Source of the DNA: Macrocybe gigantea | Taxonomy: Eukaryota > Basidiomycota > Agaricomycetes > Agaricales > Callistosporiaceae | Length of the DNA stretch: 64,000 nucleotides | Direction of reading: 5' to 3' | Assembly (NCBI GenBank): GCA_011319805.1 | Contig: SJRY01000137.1 | Coordinates: forward strand, 19,594 to 83,593 | Part shown: in pieces, positions 34,906 to 45,615 of the stretch | Layout of the letters: every line of letters begins with the position of its first letter | Position numbering within the stretch: the first letter of the stretch is position 1 | The notes under the pieces: model-generated | The model's input: the letters and a program-made list of their open reading frames with translations, nothing else | What the model was told of the DNA's origin: nothing | Databases searched by the model: none | Made by a program: the position numbers and the translations under genes

Positions 34906-35959
34906 TCATTTAGAGAACGATTCCAGCCGGTTGACGACCGATTGTTTCAACTGTTGAGACCTTGAGCAGTGAATCAAACTGACGAGCACAGCGAACGACC
35001 TACCAGTGGGCTCGGGCCTGCACCTTCAAAATAATGCAAAACGAGTTCGGTTGCTACCCAATCATTTTCCACTCCACCCAGGTCTCTAAAAATAAGGGAT
35101 CGAGGCCGGCCAGGTGTAGGAGCCGTCAAATAGATGTCGAGAGGCGTATGTTTCTCCAGCGGGGAATTCGGGAACAGACTCTTCAGCTTGCGCATTGGGG
35201 AGCCAGCGGCTTGGGCCTCTTCCTCGGACAGCGTACCTTGCTTCCTGGCCAAGGCCATTCGTGCTTGAAGAGCGCGCATGAAAGCATCACGAAGATGTGT
35301 GTAGTTTGTCGTCCGGGTAGGCACTGCAGGTTCCGAGTCATGAAACTCGTCAAGCACAAGTCAGGATGAGACTTGCCTAATCGGATGACGCAGGACGTGT
35401 TCTGCACAATGTGCTCAATCTTCCTGTCAGCGGGCATGTCTTTCGGGATCTTGTCCCAGCAATCAGTTAGAAGAAAGGTTGCGCAGTGGTCAGAGCCGTA
35501 CGTGAAGGTTCGGATTATCGAGGTCTGCATAGAAGCCGATAGAGTATACTTTAATCCCAAGGAATGACACGGTGCGTACTCCAACACCAATCAATGTCAA
35601 GGGCGGAAACTTGAGTTTCGACTGTACCTGCAAGTTTGTTGGAAACGATATGGAAGTGGAGGGATCAACTGGTCTCGTCAAGCCGTGCTTGTCCTCGTGT
35701 GGCATAGTGTAGGAGACGAACCGATCTGTTCCTCGGGCGGTTGGCGTATTGGTGATGGCTCCGCGTCGAGATATATGGAAGGCGCATTCCGACAGTACAG
35801 AGCAGACGACAGGACGAACGCGGTCGCACCCCAGGCGAGCCTTGCAAACGGACCGTGTGCGAAGCGCGGTGGAGTTTGTCGTGAGCTGTTTAGCGATCGT
35901 GCGGAGGTGGCTGCTGCGGCTAGCCGTACGAACGGTTGGAAGAACTTGAACACGGACAT
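34906..35959 (-). CDS. Chalcone isomerase-like mitochondrial protein (AIM18/AIM46 type)
   Basis: Five exons (35959-35722, 35668-35502, 35449-35377, 35323-35004, 34950-34906) give 280 residues in frame. The N-terminus is basic and lacks acidic residues (MSVFKFFQPFVRLAAAATSA), like a mitochondrial presequence, with a possible membrane segment (WGATAFVLSSALY). The CHI fold region follows: LTLIGVGVRTVSFLGIKVYS, GFYADL, VPTRTTNYTHLRDAF and LDIYLTAPTPGRPRSLIF. Yeast members of this type are mitochondrial inner-membrane heme-binding proteins without known isomerase activity. The third intron (35324-35376) has a GC donor (TTAG|GCAAGT). The last 45-nt exon gives LKQSVVNRLESFSK. An ORF reading through the last donor would end at 34974 instead. 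Confidence 0.88.
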
Positions 35960-36017
35960 GGTGGGCAGTGGTGGAGGTCGCAGAGAGGTTACCTGGGTCG
36001 CCACGTGATTTCAGGAC

Positions 36018-36872
36018 AATTCTACAGCCAACACCTTGACCAAGTTTTACACCCATTGGTCCAGATGGTCTATTCCCTTCACTATTCTCGTCTAGCCAAC
36101 CTTTGCGATGTTCTAGATGCACCGGAAATAGAAAACTTTTTGGGGAACTAAAGAAAATGGGAGGGGAGCGGACGGCGTGTTGTCCACTAGTGCTATGCTA
36201 CGCTGTATTTCGTGTTCATCGAAAGCCAGCTCGGTATTCTCATGAGACTGATATCGCATTGCTACTCTATAGGTGTTCCTGGAATCCCTGGACAGTGCGT
36301 TCGAAAACGTCCTTGAATTGGACGTTTCTCATTTTGACGAGGTTCCGTGCCACACCGTTTGTTTGCGGTCCGTCCGCCTGTGAACGCCATCGCTGAGAAT
36401 AACTTGGATCGGCAGATGCATACAAGCTCGCCGAGGTGATTCGAGGCTGCTTAGTTCTTGAAATCAACTTCGAAGAGATCGATTTCGCCGGTGAGCCTGC
36501 GCGTTCTCACCGCACTCCGCGCACAGCCATCCCTGTGCCGGCTGAAGTCATGCTCATGAACAGGCGTCAAAACCGAGGAAGTCGTCCTTTGCATCAGCCC
36601 AATCCCTGTCCCTCGGCGTTGGCGGAGGTTTGCGGCGCCGTGGTGGAAATCTGAAGACTCCCTTTGGGCTGGTTGACTGCGATGGCCTGGGGCGATCGTC
36701 TTATTTTGGCGAGATCGGTCAGGAGAGGACACTGTCGTCTTTGTTCGAAGGGACTTTTAAAATCGCGCCAGTCGCCCTAATCGATACCGACATTTCCTTT
36801 TCTTTTTCTTTTTGCTTGCACAAGGAGGCCCATCGCCGCCTCGTTCGGTGTCCCATCGTGAGACGAGCTTGA
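36018..36872 (+). pseudogene. AP-3 complex sigma subunit-like (small adaptin), frame-disrupted
   Basis: Pieces of a small clathrin-adaptor chain follow in the right order but in different frames: LTKFYTH (about 36,049), PLVQMVYSL and LCDVLDAPEIENFLG (about 36,055-36,145), VVH-stop-CYATLYFVFIESQLGIL (about 36,175-36,240), VFLESLDSAFENVLELDV (36,272-36,325) and DAYKLAEVIRGCLVLEINFE (about 36,417-36,475), then an S/G-rich tail (SSFASAQSLSLGVGGGL). YATLYFVF, LGIL and FENV fit AP-3 sigma better than AP-1 or AP-2. AP-3 sorts cargo to the vacuole. At least one in-frame stop and two or three frame changes are not explained by GT-AG or GC-AG introns. It is either a decaying copy or a poorly sequenced gene. 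It starts 58 bases from the divergent CHI-like gene. Confidence 0.65.
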
Positions 36873-37470
36873 CGCTGGTGTAGCGGACGGCTGCCTGGGT
36901 TGTGCCGAAGCCTCAGCGGAAGGAGCAGATTACTCTGTTGTTTCTTCGTTGCCGATGGCAGGCTAAGAACCTTGCATCTGAGCTTGCCTTCGTCCACGGC
37001 TTCCATGTCCTCTTCTGGACGTCCAGTGAAGTTTGCAGAGAGTACAGGGATGTTAGCGGACAAGCCGAGGAAGCGAGACTCAACCAGGCGATTGGAATGC
37101 ATGGTCTGCATACAGAGGACCTTCGGGTTCGTGCCGCATGTCAGACCTGATACATCTGGCTCGGGGTGTGGTCGTAGTAGACCATGGTCGTCGCCGACAC
37201 CCCGCGTGACTGCCTTGCTCCACAGTCAGTAAAGGACTGTTATGTCCTATCATACGCGACTGCTCGACAGAACGCGCTCAACCTGCAACAAGTATCATCT
37301 GGGCCATGAACGCATGAACACTTAGCAGATGCCAGAGTAGCATGTCTAAACATGCATTGCAACATCATGTAGGTAATCATTAGTGGTGTTCTAAGACAGA
37401 GTTGGCAAGGACGCTTTTCCTTTTCGCATAAATGAAATTGGTAGTTTTGAATAACAGAGGCTGACAAGAA
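36873..37470. other. Intergenic, no gene seen
   Basis: Only short antisense-type ORFs lie between the adaptin-like locus and the tRNA. Confidence 0.4.
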
Positions 37471-37542
37471 GCCGCGTTGGCGTAGTGGTAGCGCGTCTCA
37501 CTTGTAATGAGAAGGTCACTCGTTCAATCCGGGTACGTGGCA
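37471..37542 (+). tRNA. tRNA-Thr (UGU)
   Basis: A 72-nt cloverleaf: acceptor GCCGCGT with ACGTGGC (one G-U pair), D-arm GGCGTAGTGGTAGCGC, anticodon stem TCTCA/TGAGA with loop CTTGTAA (anticodon TGT at 37503-37505), and T-arm ACTCGTTCAATCCGGGT with one T-G pair. No intron. The discriminator base is A at 37542. Confidence 0.93.
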
Positions 37543-37628
37543 TTGACTTCTTTTTTCATTTTTGAGGCTAAACGAATGTCTTGAACTTCGGCTTCACACG
37601 CAGGACGGTATACAACAAAGAACGGCCG

Positions 37629-40421
37629 TCACTTAAATTGCACCGTCACCTGTTGAAAATCTTCCAACATCTTCTTGATCTGCAATAGCCGTGCCTGCCT
37701 CTCTCGCCAATGCGTCCGTCTATGCACGACTGCGGGGTCCTCACTGAGCAAACTCCTCGCTCTATCTGCACTGTTGATCAAGTCTCGCGACAACGCCTTT
37801 TGAATGCTCGGAAGGACGGCCTGGTTGAGATCATGTTCGATGGCCATCGGGACATAGTCGATAATACGCTGCAAAGTTTGGTTTGGCCGAGAGCAAGTCA
37901 GAGCACTTTATCCGAGACAATTGAGAACTTACTCTGTGTGAGACCTGAAAGTAGGCTTGGACTGTTGCCATGACTTGAAGTGCATCCGAATAGGGATAGG
38001 GGCTAGTATCAAGGTTCTTTCCAAGGTAATTCTGGCGCCAGTTCGATACCTCCCGCCTGAAGATGTCTGTGTTCCGTGTCTGAAATGGTATGTCCTCCAG
38101 TTGAAGAATTCTTGCCAAGAAGTCCAGCGTCATGAGCCTTTGCTTTTCGAGCTCATCCTTGATAACCATGCTTCAGAGTAGAATACGGTATACCGGTGTT
38201 TCATCAGTGGCTTAGGTAGAAGAGTATGAATGCAACCGCATACCGGGCATGTTCATGAAGAACCTTGAATTGGCCGAAATGTTCCAGCATCATTTGATCA
38301 ATAAACATCGAAAGCGTAGAAAACACATTTTCGAAGCACGAATGAGCAGGACCATCCCATAATTTCGTAAAGTCGGAAATGAGCTTCTTGGTCGCGTCAT
38401 AGGGTACATGACCAGGCAGTTCCCAGCCGATGGATCTAACAAAGAAAATCTTGAGTGCGATGTACAGTACAATGTGCAAGAACAGGGTCTACTTTTCGAT
38501 AATCTCCTGGACCGACTTCAGATCCAGCGGTGGACTGATCGAGCTCATCGATGTGACATTCGAAAGGTTTATGTTGGGATACTGCATGTGATCCGGGTAC
38601 GGCCTAAAATCGGGACTGGTGCGTTGAATTTCCGTTTTGAACATGTCGTAGTGACGGCGGTTAGTCTGCACAAGCGTCTTGTGGTCCTCGCCAAAAATAG
38701 CTGCCGTGAGCGCGCCAAAGAACCTGTTCATCAAAAGAGCCATGTCCGTCAGGGGGTCGTTCCCCGGTGGGTCCGGCAGCTTCTTCAGTTCAACTTCACA
38801 TTCTTGTAGGAGCTCCGCGACCTTCTCGCGCATCTTTGGCAGACTAAGCATGCGTACAGATGAGCACCAGACGGAGATTGGGCCCTTCACCGATTACTCA
38901 CTTGTTCTCCATGAGACCGACGAGGATTCGGCTGATGTCCTGAACGAAGCTGCGAATACCGAAACGTCTCCTGTCAAAGATGGCGTTCCAGGGGAACGTG
39001 GTGTTGAAAAAGTCTTTGGCAATGGCTTCCAGTTCCGCACGGTTTAGGCCTTGAGCTCGTTGGACATCGTCAGGAAGCCGGACGCAGTAATAACCATGTT
39101 TCAAGGGATGGTTGGATTTTCCTTCGATTGCGTCCTTCCACCTCAGCTTCGAGCCCGTCATACCATCGGTAAGCATATCCGGTTTGGTGAGAACGGCTGC
39201 TCCAACATGTCAGCGGAATGACGTGCAGCGCATAGACGGTCGAATACTCGCCGATGGTGCGCAATCCCTCAGGATCCGTGTCCTTGGCCAGCTTGAACGC
39301 TTGTTGGTTTTCCATGTCGTCTGCTAATCAGTTAGTCACCGAACCAGAAAATACACGTCTGTAAGAAGCATTAGCTTACCGGCCATAGGGATCGTGATTA
39401 GGATCAATGTGGTTTCGCCACTAATCGCGTTGTCGACAAGGCCGCGAACGAGATCTATCAACTCCTGTTCCTGATTTTGAATCAAGCCTAACAGAGGAGT
39501 ACCATGAATTGCCAATGTGGACGGGATCAGGTGGCGCCTCTCACCAGGTAGGTCCACGAAAGACAATTCGGTGGCATCGGGATCCTTAACATCGACTTGG
39601 ATGATGTTCTTGGAGAACTTGAGTACTTCGGAATCCGTCTTCATCAGGCTCTTGAGATCCGCTTCTGCCTTGTCCAAGAAGCTGTCTCTGGGCAGATGGG
39701 GGCTCAAAACGGCCGCTTGAGCGCGACGAATCCAGATTTCAGCGTCTTCCCGGTTAGTCAATTTTGGGCCAAAGTCCTCAATCGTCGAAGCTGAAAGATC
39801 GTCTCCGTGCGCGTCCATGATCCAGCGAATGTGAATTGAACACGACCACGTATTGGTGGAACTAGACATTGAACATTCCATCGGACACCTACGCAGGACA
39901 GCCATCGGATGCCAGAAAAGATGATGACTGGTATGTGTTATCGCGCCTAGTACACGTTCCACTGTCGCGTGGTACAGTGATCTGGTGAAGCGAGGTCAAG
40001 AAGTCGTCAGTAAATTCGATATTAAGACTCACGCCGGAGATGGCTTCCACTAGGGAACTCTTGCCCGCTAGCGCAAGCGTTTCATCTTCCGAAAAGCCCT
40101 GGATTGGCCTCAAGCTTACCAGATTGACTCCCGATGACAGCGATCCGAGGGATATCGAGATACATATCAGCCCTTGTACAAAGTTCAACGGCGACATCGA
40201 AAGAACAGGAAAGTAGGGATGTGGATCCCGTACCCGAGATCGCGGAGTTCCATATTCAACTGCATCAGTTGCTTGCACTTGCGAGCGTATTCACTACCGG
40301 AGATCGTGTCGTCCTCGATAGTAGGCGATGTAACTATGGAACTAGAAGCCGCCGTACTGCCAAAGGTCCCATTGGTATGAGGCGTAGGGCGACTGGTGGA
40401 CAATCTCTTGAACTTCTTCAT
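37629..40421 (-). CDS. Dynamin superfamily GTPase (Mx/Vps1-like)
   Basis: A multi-exon gene from MKKFKRLSTSRPTPH (40421) to the stop at 37629. GTPase motifs: G1 GSQSAGKSSLVEAISG (split by an intron inside the P-loop), switch Thr within SGTCTRCPMECSM, G3 SFVDLPG and G4 TKPD. A middle/stalk region (GYYCVRLPDDVQRAQGL, FFNTTFPWNAIFDRRRFGI) and a C-terminal GED-like helix ending in LLQIKKMLEDFQQVTVQF follow. No PH or proline-rich domain is seen, so this is the Mx-like or mitochondrial/vacuolar class rather than classical dynamin. The intron at 39889-39946 has a GC donor (ACTAG|GCGCGA), needed to join TCTR to CPMEC. The role is presumably membrane remodelling; the organelle is unknown. Confidence 0.9.
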
Positions 40422-41385
40422 GTCAAGTAACAGATAGTGGGGGTTGATTCGGGACGTGCTCGTGGATGACTCTTTAAATGAGCCACTTTGTGCCTTTGAA
40501 GGGCTCTCTGCAGCGCTTACGCGCGGTTCGCGAAGAACGTCGCGATGTCTTCTGTGCGAACACGTTGCATACTTCTGCAGATGATAATAACAACTATGCA
40601 GGATGGATGGCCTCGCGAAGCAGCACAGAATGGCAGTACCGGCGCTGTTCTAAGGTTCGAGATGCGTTCAAAGAGAAGTTGTACCAATGTGATTGTTCAG
40701 GGGATGCCCAGATGCGCAAATTGAGGGCCCTAATACCTATTCTCAGTCGACAAAAGGCAACAGGGTAGAGAAAACAAAAGAAAGGTAACGATATAATCCA
40801 TAGGAATAGGAAGGAGAGAAAATAGCATCGTAAATTGAAAATGAGACGCATATCTGCGTAAATAATGTCAAATACTAGCCAAACATTATACTACCCAATG
40901 ATTATAGATTAGCGCCATCCCTCAAACGTACACGGAAGGAAGAACGGTATTTCGACTTCTCGTGGATCAAACGACTTGCAGATTGCTTCGCATTTCTGGT
41001 CCTAAGCAGCCCTAGACGTGAATAGCGAGAGGATTGCTGCTTGAATCTTTTCTGCACCTCAGGACCGAGGAGTGAATAATAGCAACGGCTTCGATGGTAC
41101 GGAGTTGCTCACTCATCATGACCTCTCCAGAGAGGAGTCCTCAGCTATCTTGCGAAAGCTCGGAAGGTCGTGTCACCTGCAAGCCAGCGATGAAGGTAAA
41201 CAACATGATCATAAACATATTATCTATCTCATGAACCATGGGCTATTTTCGCTCTTTGATGACAGGTTATAGTCCAATAGCATTATATTTTGACTTGATT
41301 TGACGGATCGTGTGTATTGGGCGTAGCTGGGGTTCCTTATCACAGACTATCAGTCTACGAATTGCCGTTCGTAAGTCTTGATCAA

Positions 41386-41510
41386 TGTCTGCTGATTCCA
41401 TCAAGTCACATAGACAGCCTCTTCAGTCCCTCCTTTAACGGAGCAGGTTCTGATTAGCATCGGAAAGCCGCCTATGCATTCGTCGCTATGTAATAGGTAT
41501 GCGAGTCGGT
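41386..41510. repeat. Direct repeat, copy A
   Basis: The core at 41430-41490 shares GGAGCAGGTTCTG, ATCGGAAAGCCGCCTA and GCGTCGC-like segments with copy B at 41929-42050. Similarity fades on both sides. The minus-strand reading gives GGFPMLIRTCSV here and GGFPMLTRTCSV in copy B. This could mean a diverged coding unit. Confidence 0.7.
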
Positions 41511-41928
41511 GGTCTGTTACAAACATACCATGGATGTATCTCCCTAGAGGTCGGCAATGTCTATGGGAGTGGTTCGCAGCCTCCGGCAGCCGAGCTGCAA
41601 AAAAGTCGCAAGGTTCCACTCGAGTCCTATCCGTAGCCGTGTTTCAAGAGCCCTCATTGACTACACCGGAGGCGCGTCCCTGAACCAAGTTCAATTTCGC
41701 CAGTACAGCCATCAAACATATTGAACAACAAGTCAAGGGTGGCATCTTTCTACATCGGAAAAAGGACGACCGCGGCGAAATAAGTGCCCCTCCTGGCTAT
41801 TGCAACGTATGCATCGCCTCAAGTCATGAAGATGACGACTGCGATGAGAGGTCAAGTTTGAAAGGCTTGAACGCTCGACCACGACATTGGGAACACTCCA
41901 AATTGCTGTGCATAAATCCCGATTAATG

Positions 41929-42050
41929 CTCGCTTATTCCACACAGAATCAGTTTGACAGCATCTCTTGTTTCTCCTTTCAACGGAGCAGGTTCTGGTTA
42001 ACATCGGAAAGCCGCCTACGCATGCGTCGCCAATAGATATGCGGCTCGCG
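41929..42050. repeat. Direct repeat, copy B
   Basis: The core at 41973-42032 matches copy A with about 85 percent identity by eye, in the same orientation. No terminal inverted repeats or target duplications were seen. Confidence 0.7.
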
Positions 42051-42879
42051 ATATACGCATCGAGTGATGGACCAGGAACGTCTAATAACATACATCGATA
42101 TTACCGTCTTGTTGTCAATCTTCTGCATGGAATGGATTATCCTTAATGCCTCCGTCGACCATCGGCTTCTAGTGTAGCTGTTCAACGTGCTACCGTTCCA
42201 CGATGATACCAGGTAGAAGTGTGAATTCGCGTTCAACGTGGTTTTTCCTTCGCATCCTTGACCAACCTATCTTGGAGGTACGTGCTCCGATATAACAACT
42301 CGTGCATTGAATACACCAAACTCGGCAGTTAAGACTACCAAGACAATATGCCAGACGACGCATCCGGAAATTTTCCGAGGAATCAATTTCTGCTTCGGTG
42401 GACGACCAGCGCGCTCTTACCTCGGAAACGGTTTAAATGGAGCAAAGCACTTGGTAGTTCTGTTCTTCGTGTCGTACCATCGCTTTCTGGGGGAACTGAT
42501 GTGGGGCAAACATTGTATCTACAAAACGTGCGGGGTACGACAAAGGCTGTGACACGATGTGACATATTCAAAAACAGACCTTGCTCGACAAATTGTTGTA
42601 TCACAACAAGCTAGAGCGAGTTCTAGTCATCTCTGAGCGAAACTAAGGGGCCGCCAGTCTTGAAGGTGATGTGCGAGATTATATGTGAGGCGTCCTGACA
42701 GGGTACAGGTTCTAAGGCCGTGTCGCTCACGACCGGATGCACCTCGGATGCTCGCAGCATCACCAGACGGACGATTGGAGGAAGTGCTTTTGGCGGAGGC
42801 CCGACCTTCGAGTTCCGAACTTCAAAATCGGCATGGAAAAACCTTTCTGATTGCCAGTGATTTTCCGAGGCAAAACGCG

Positions 42880-42887
42880 TATAAAAA
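42880..42887 (+). promoter_or_regulatory. TATA box of the GH7 gene
   Basis: TATAAAAA lies 71 bases before the ATG at 42951, a usual spacing for a strongly inducible fungal cellulase promoter. Confidence 0.65.
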
Positions 42888-42950
42888 CGAGAAGGCTGGC
42901 CTCCAATGGTTCTGCGTTCCGTTCACCAGATACCTCCTGGTCTCTTGACA

Positions 42951-44391
42951 ATGCTTTCCGTTGCACTCTTATCGTTATCCCTCTTCGCCTTCGTCCGCGG
43001 CCAGCAGGTTGGCACGCAGACGGCCGAAACCCACCCCAGGATGAGCATCCAGAAGTGTGCTCGGGGCGGTAGCTGCACGACGCAGCAGGGATCCGTCGTG
43101 CTCGATTCCAACTGGCGCTGGCTCCACCGTACAAGCGATACGACAAATTGCTACACCGGTAACACCTGGGACTCCTCTATCTGCTCCAGCCCCACGACCT
43201 GCGCGCAGAATTGCGCGTTGGATGGCGCGGATTACTCTGGAACCTACGGCATCACCACCAGCGGCAACGCCCTGACCCTTAAATTCGTAACTAATGGCCC
43301 ATATTCCACTAACATCGGCTCTCGTGTCTACTTCATGAACACCGACACCACCTACCAAATGTTCAACTTGAAGAACCAAGAGTTCACCTTCGATGTCGAT
43401 ATGTCCAACCTCCCTTGCGGCCTGAACGGCGCACTCTACTTCGTCGAGATGGACGCCGACGGTGGCATGTCCAAGTACTCTGGCAATAAGGCCGGTGCCA
43501 AGTATGGAACTGGCTACTGCGACTCGCAGTGCCCGCACGACATCAAGTTCATCAACGGAGAGGTACGTGACTGGTCGCTCAGTTCCGTCTCCCCATCGCT
43601 AACCCTCTGCGTCTTTCTTTGCACAGGCCAACATCCTTGGCTGGGCACCCTCGCCCAATGACTCCAACGCCGGCAAGGGCCAATATGGCACTTGCTGCAA
43701 CGAGATGGACGTCTGGGAAGCCAACTCGATGGCGGCCGCCTACACTCCTCACGTTTGCACTGTCAGCGGCCAGACTCGCTGCTCTGGCAACGACTGCGGC
43801 GACGGCGACAACAGGTACGGCGGTGTCTGCGACAAGGACGGATGCGACTTCAACTCGTTCCGCATGGGTGTCAAGAACTTCCTCGGCAAGGGCATGACCG
43901 TCAACACGAACTCCAAGTTCACCGTCGTCACTCAGTTCCTGACGGCCGACAATACCACGAACGGCCGCTTGTCCGAAATCCGCCGCCTCTACGTCCAAAA
44001 CGGCAGAGTCATCGCCAACTCCAAGACCACCATCTCCGGCTTGTCCGCGTACGACTCCGTCACCGACACTTTCTGCAATGACCAGAAGACCGCTTTCGGC
44101 GACACCAACTCGTTCGAGCAACGCGGTGGGCTTAACGCGATGGGTCAGGCCTTCGCTAAGGGAATGGTTTTGGTCATGAGCTTGTGGGACGATCATGAGG
44201 CCAACATGTTGTGGCTCGACAGCAACTACCCGCTCAACAAGGACGCCTCGCAACCCGGTGTTGCGCGTGGAACTTGCGCGACATCCTCCGGTGTTCCTAC
44301 CGATGTTGAATCGCAGAGCCCCAACGCCTCCGTCATTTTCTCCAATATCAAGTACGGTGACATTGGTTCCACCTACACTGGCACCGCCTAA
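42951..44391 (+). CDS. GH7 cellobiohydrolase (CBHI type), no CBM
   Basis: Two exons (42951-43562, 43627-44391) give 458 residues. A signal peptide ([17 protein letters not shown]) precedes [12 protein letters not shown], a typical mature start with N-terminal Gln. The catalytic motif EMDVWEANS (nucleophile and acid/base Glu) lies at about 43,702-43,725. Other GH7 landmarks are [46 protein letters not shown] and [19 protein letters not shown]. Product-site loops typical of CBHI are present, so reducing-end cellobiose release from crystalline cellulose is expected. The protein ends at GSTYTGTA without linker or CBM1, as in many basidiomycete CBHIs. An upstream ATG at 42906 would add residues before the signal peptide and is less likely. 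Confidence 0.96.
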
Positions 44392-44753
44392 ACGTACGTG
44401 CTTGCCTTATTAAATCCCTGATGTGTTCTCATCGTAATTGCTCATAGATCCAGCGAGCTTCCTCGTATCGCGTCTCCTTTCGTCTCGATGATTCAAAGTG
44501 TTGTATTTTCTTTGCATTAAAAATTCCTTTCGCATACTTGAATACAAGTACATCTAACAATATGTTCGGCAACCTGTTTGGGAGGTAGCAACGGCAAATT
44601 CTTGAGTATGCAATTAGCCTGATTTGGAATGACGACATTTCGGGCAGTACGACTAAAGATCCAAGATGTTCGAATATCAGAGGACATGCGCTGCTCATCA
44701 CAAGCACTTGTCCTTCACAACGATTTCGTGATGCACAAGGATCGTGGCCTGAC

Positions 44754-45615
44754 TCATATACCGGCATCAAAGTTCTTGAGCGATTCCAGCGCCTTTTGCA
44801 CTCGAGGGTTCCGACTACTCTCCACTGTCCGCCTGGCGAGCAGCTCTAACGGAATTGGGGCCTTTGTATTGCATGTTGGAACAGCGAATAAGAAATATAC
44901 GCGTACCAGCATCACTGTCCCGTCGCGTGATCGTGAAATAGTGGGTGACCACACATTGAGAGTGAGGGGAATGCCCTCAGAAGGCGCACCTGGTCGCCAG
45001 CCCAGAGCTTCTCCGGGTGCTTGTTCGACGTAAAGAGTTCCGTTGTCTAGCATGACTTTGTATTCTTGTGCGGAAGTTGAACGCTCTGCAGGAGCAAAAG
45101 CATGCGGAGCGTCAGCGTCTGCCTGCATAATGGGCTTACGCGACGCAGACCGGTCGCTACTGCACGAATAAGCATGACCCAGTCCCTCTATATCCAGCTT
45201 CCCTGCGGCAACATCGATATGAGCATTGACGATCTCCGCCACCGAAACGTGCGAATCGCCAAGTTTTCCGTCGCCCACTAATCCAGGAATTGCTATTGCT
45301 CTCGAGTATTCGTTCGCGAGAAAGAAGACTGGCGAGTAGAGATCGGTAAAGAGAATAGGTTATGATGCCGATGAACATCGATTTACTGGTACGTTTGTTC
45401 GCGTCTCTGAATGGGTGTCCTATTGGATCATGGTTTCAGCCCAGCCACCCGAACAGCGCTTCACAGAATCACCTTTGATGAATCCGTATGAGAGGATGGC
45501 CGCTAAACACGGTGCCGGTCGATCAGGTTCGTAATTGGTCATATGGAGTGGTCGACTGAGAGCCGATTCAAGCTCATTTGGCTTCACCAGGACTAACTCG
45601 GAAGGATAAACGACC
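44754..45615 (-). CDS. Doc-type Fic family protein (5' exon(s) not found)
   Basis: At least three exons (45615-45473, 45419-45387, 45328 downward to the stop at 44754, the last probably holding one more intron). The first reads LVKPNELESALSRPLH and LAAILSYGFIKG. The 33-nt second exon carries the Fic motif HPFRDANKRT. The third continues FFLANEYSRAIAIPGLVGDG. The HxFxDANKR signature is that of the Doc branch of Fic proteins, which modify target proteins with phosphate or nucleotide groups in bacteria. A C-terminal extension of about 130 residues has no known domain. No start codon was assigned because the first exon upstream of 45615 was not recognised. The fungal target is unknown, and bacterial origin is an inference. 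Confidence 0.8.

Larger units (their letters stand above)
40422..42879. other. 2.5 kb intergenic region with a diverged direct repeat
   Basis: No gene recognised. It contains two related blocks about 540 bases apart (listed separately) and the GH7 promoter at its right end. Confidence 0.45.

Noticed and set aside
34974..35004. Alternative C-terminus of the CHI-like protein (reading through to stop at 34974)
   Set aside because: Splicing the 53-nt intron gives LKQSVVNRLESFSK, a better match to the family's C-terminus, and keeps the frame.
42975..43538. Minus-strand ORF of 187 residues within the GH7 gene
   Set aside because: Antisense to the GH7 catalytic domain; open only because of biased codon use in the highly expressed cellulase.
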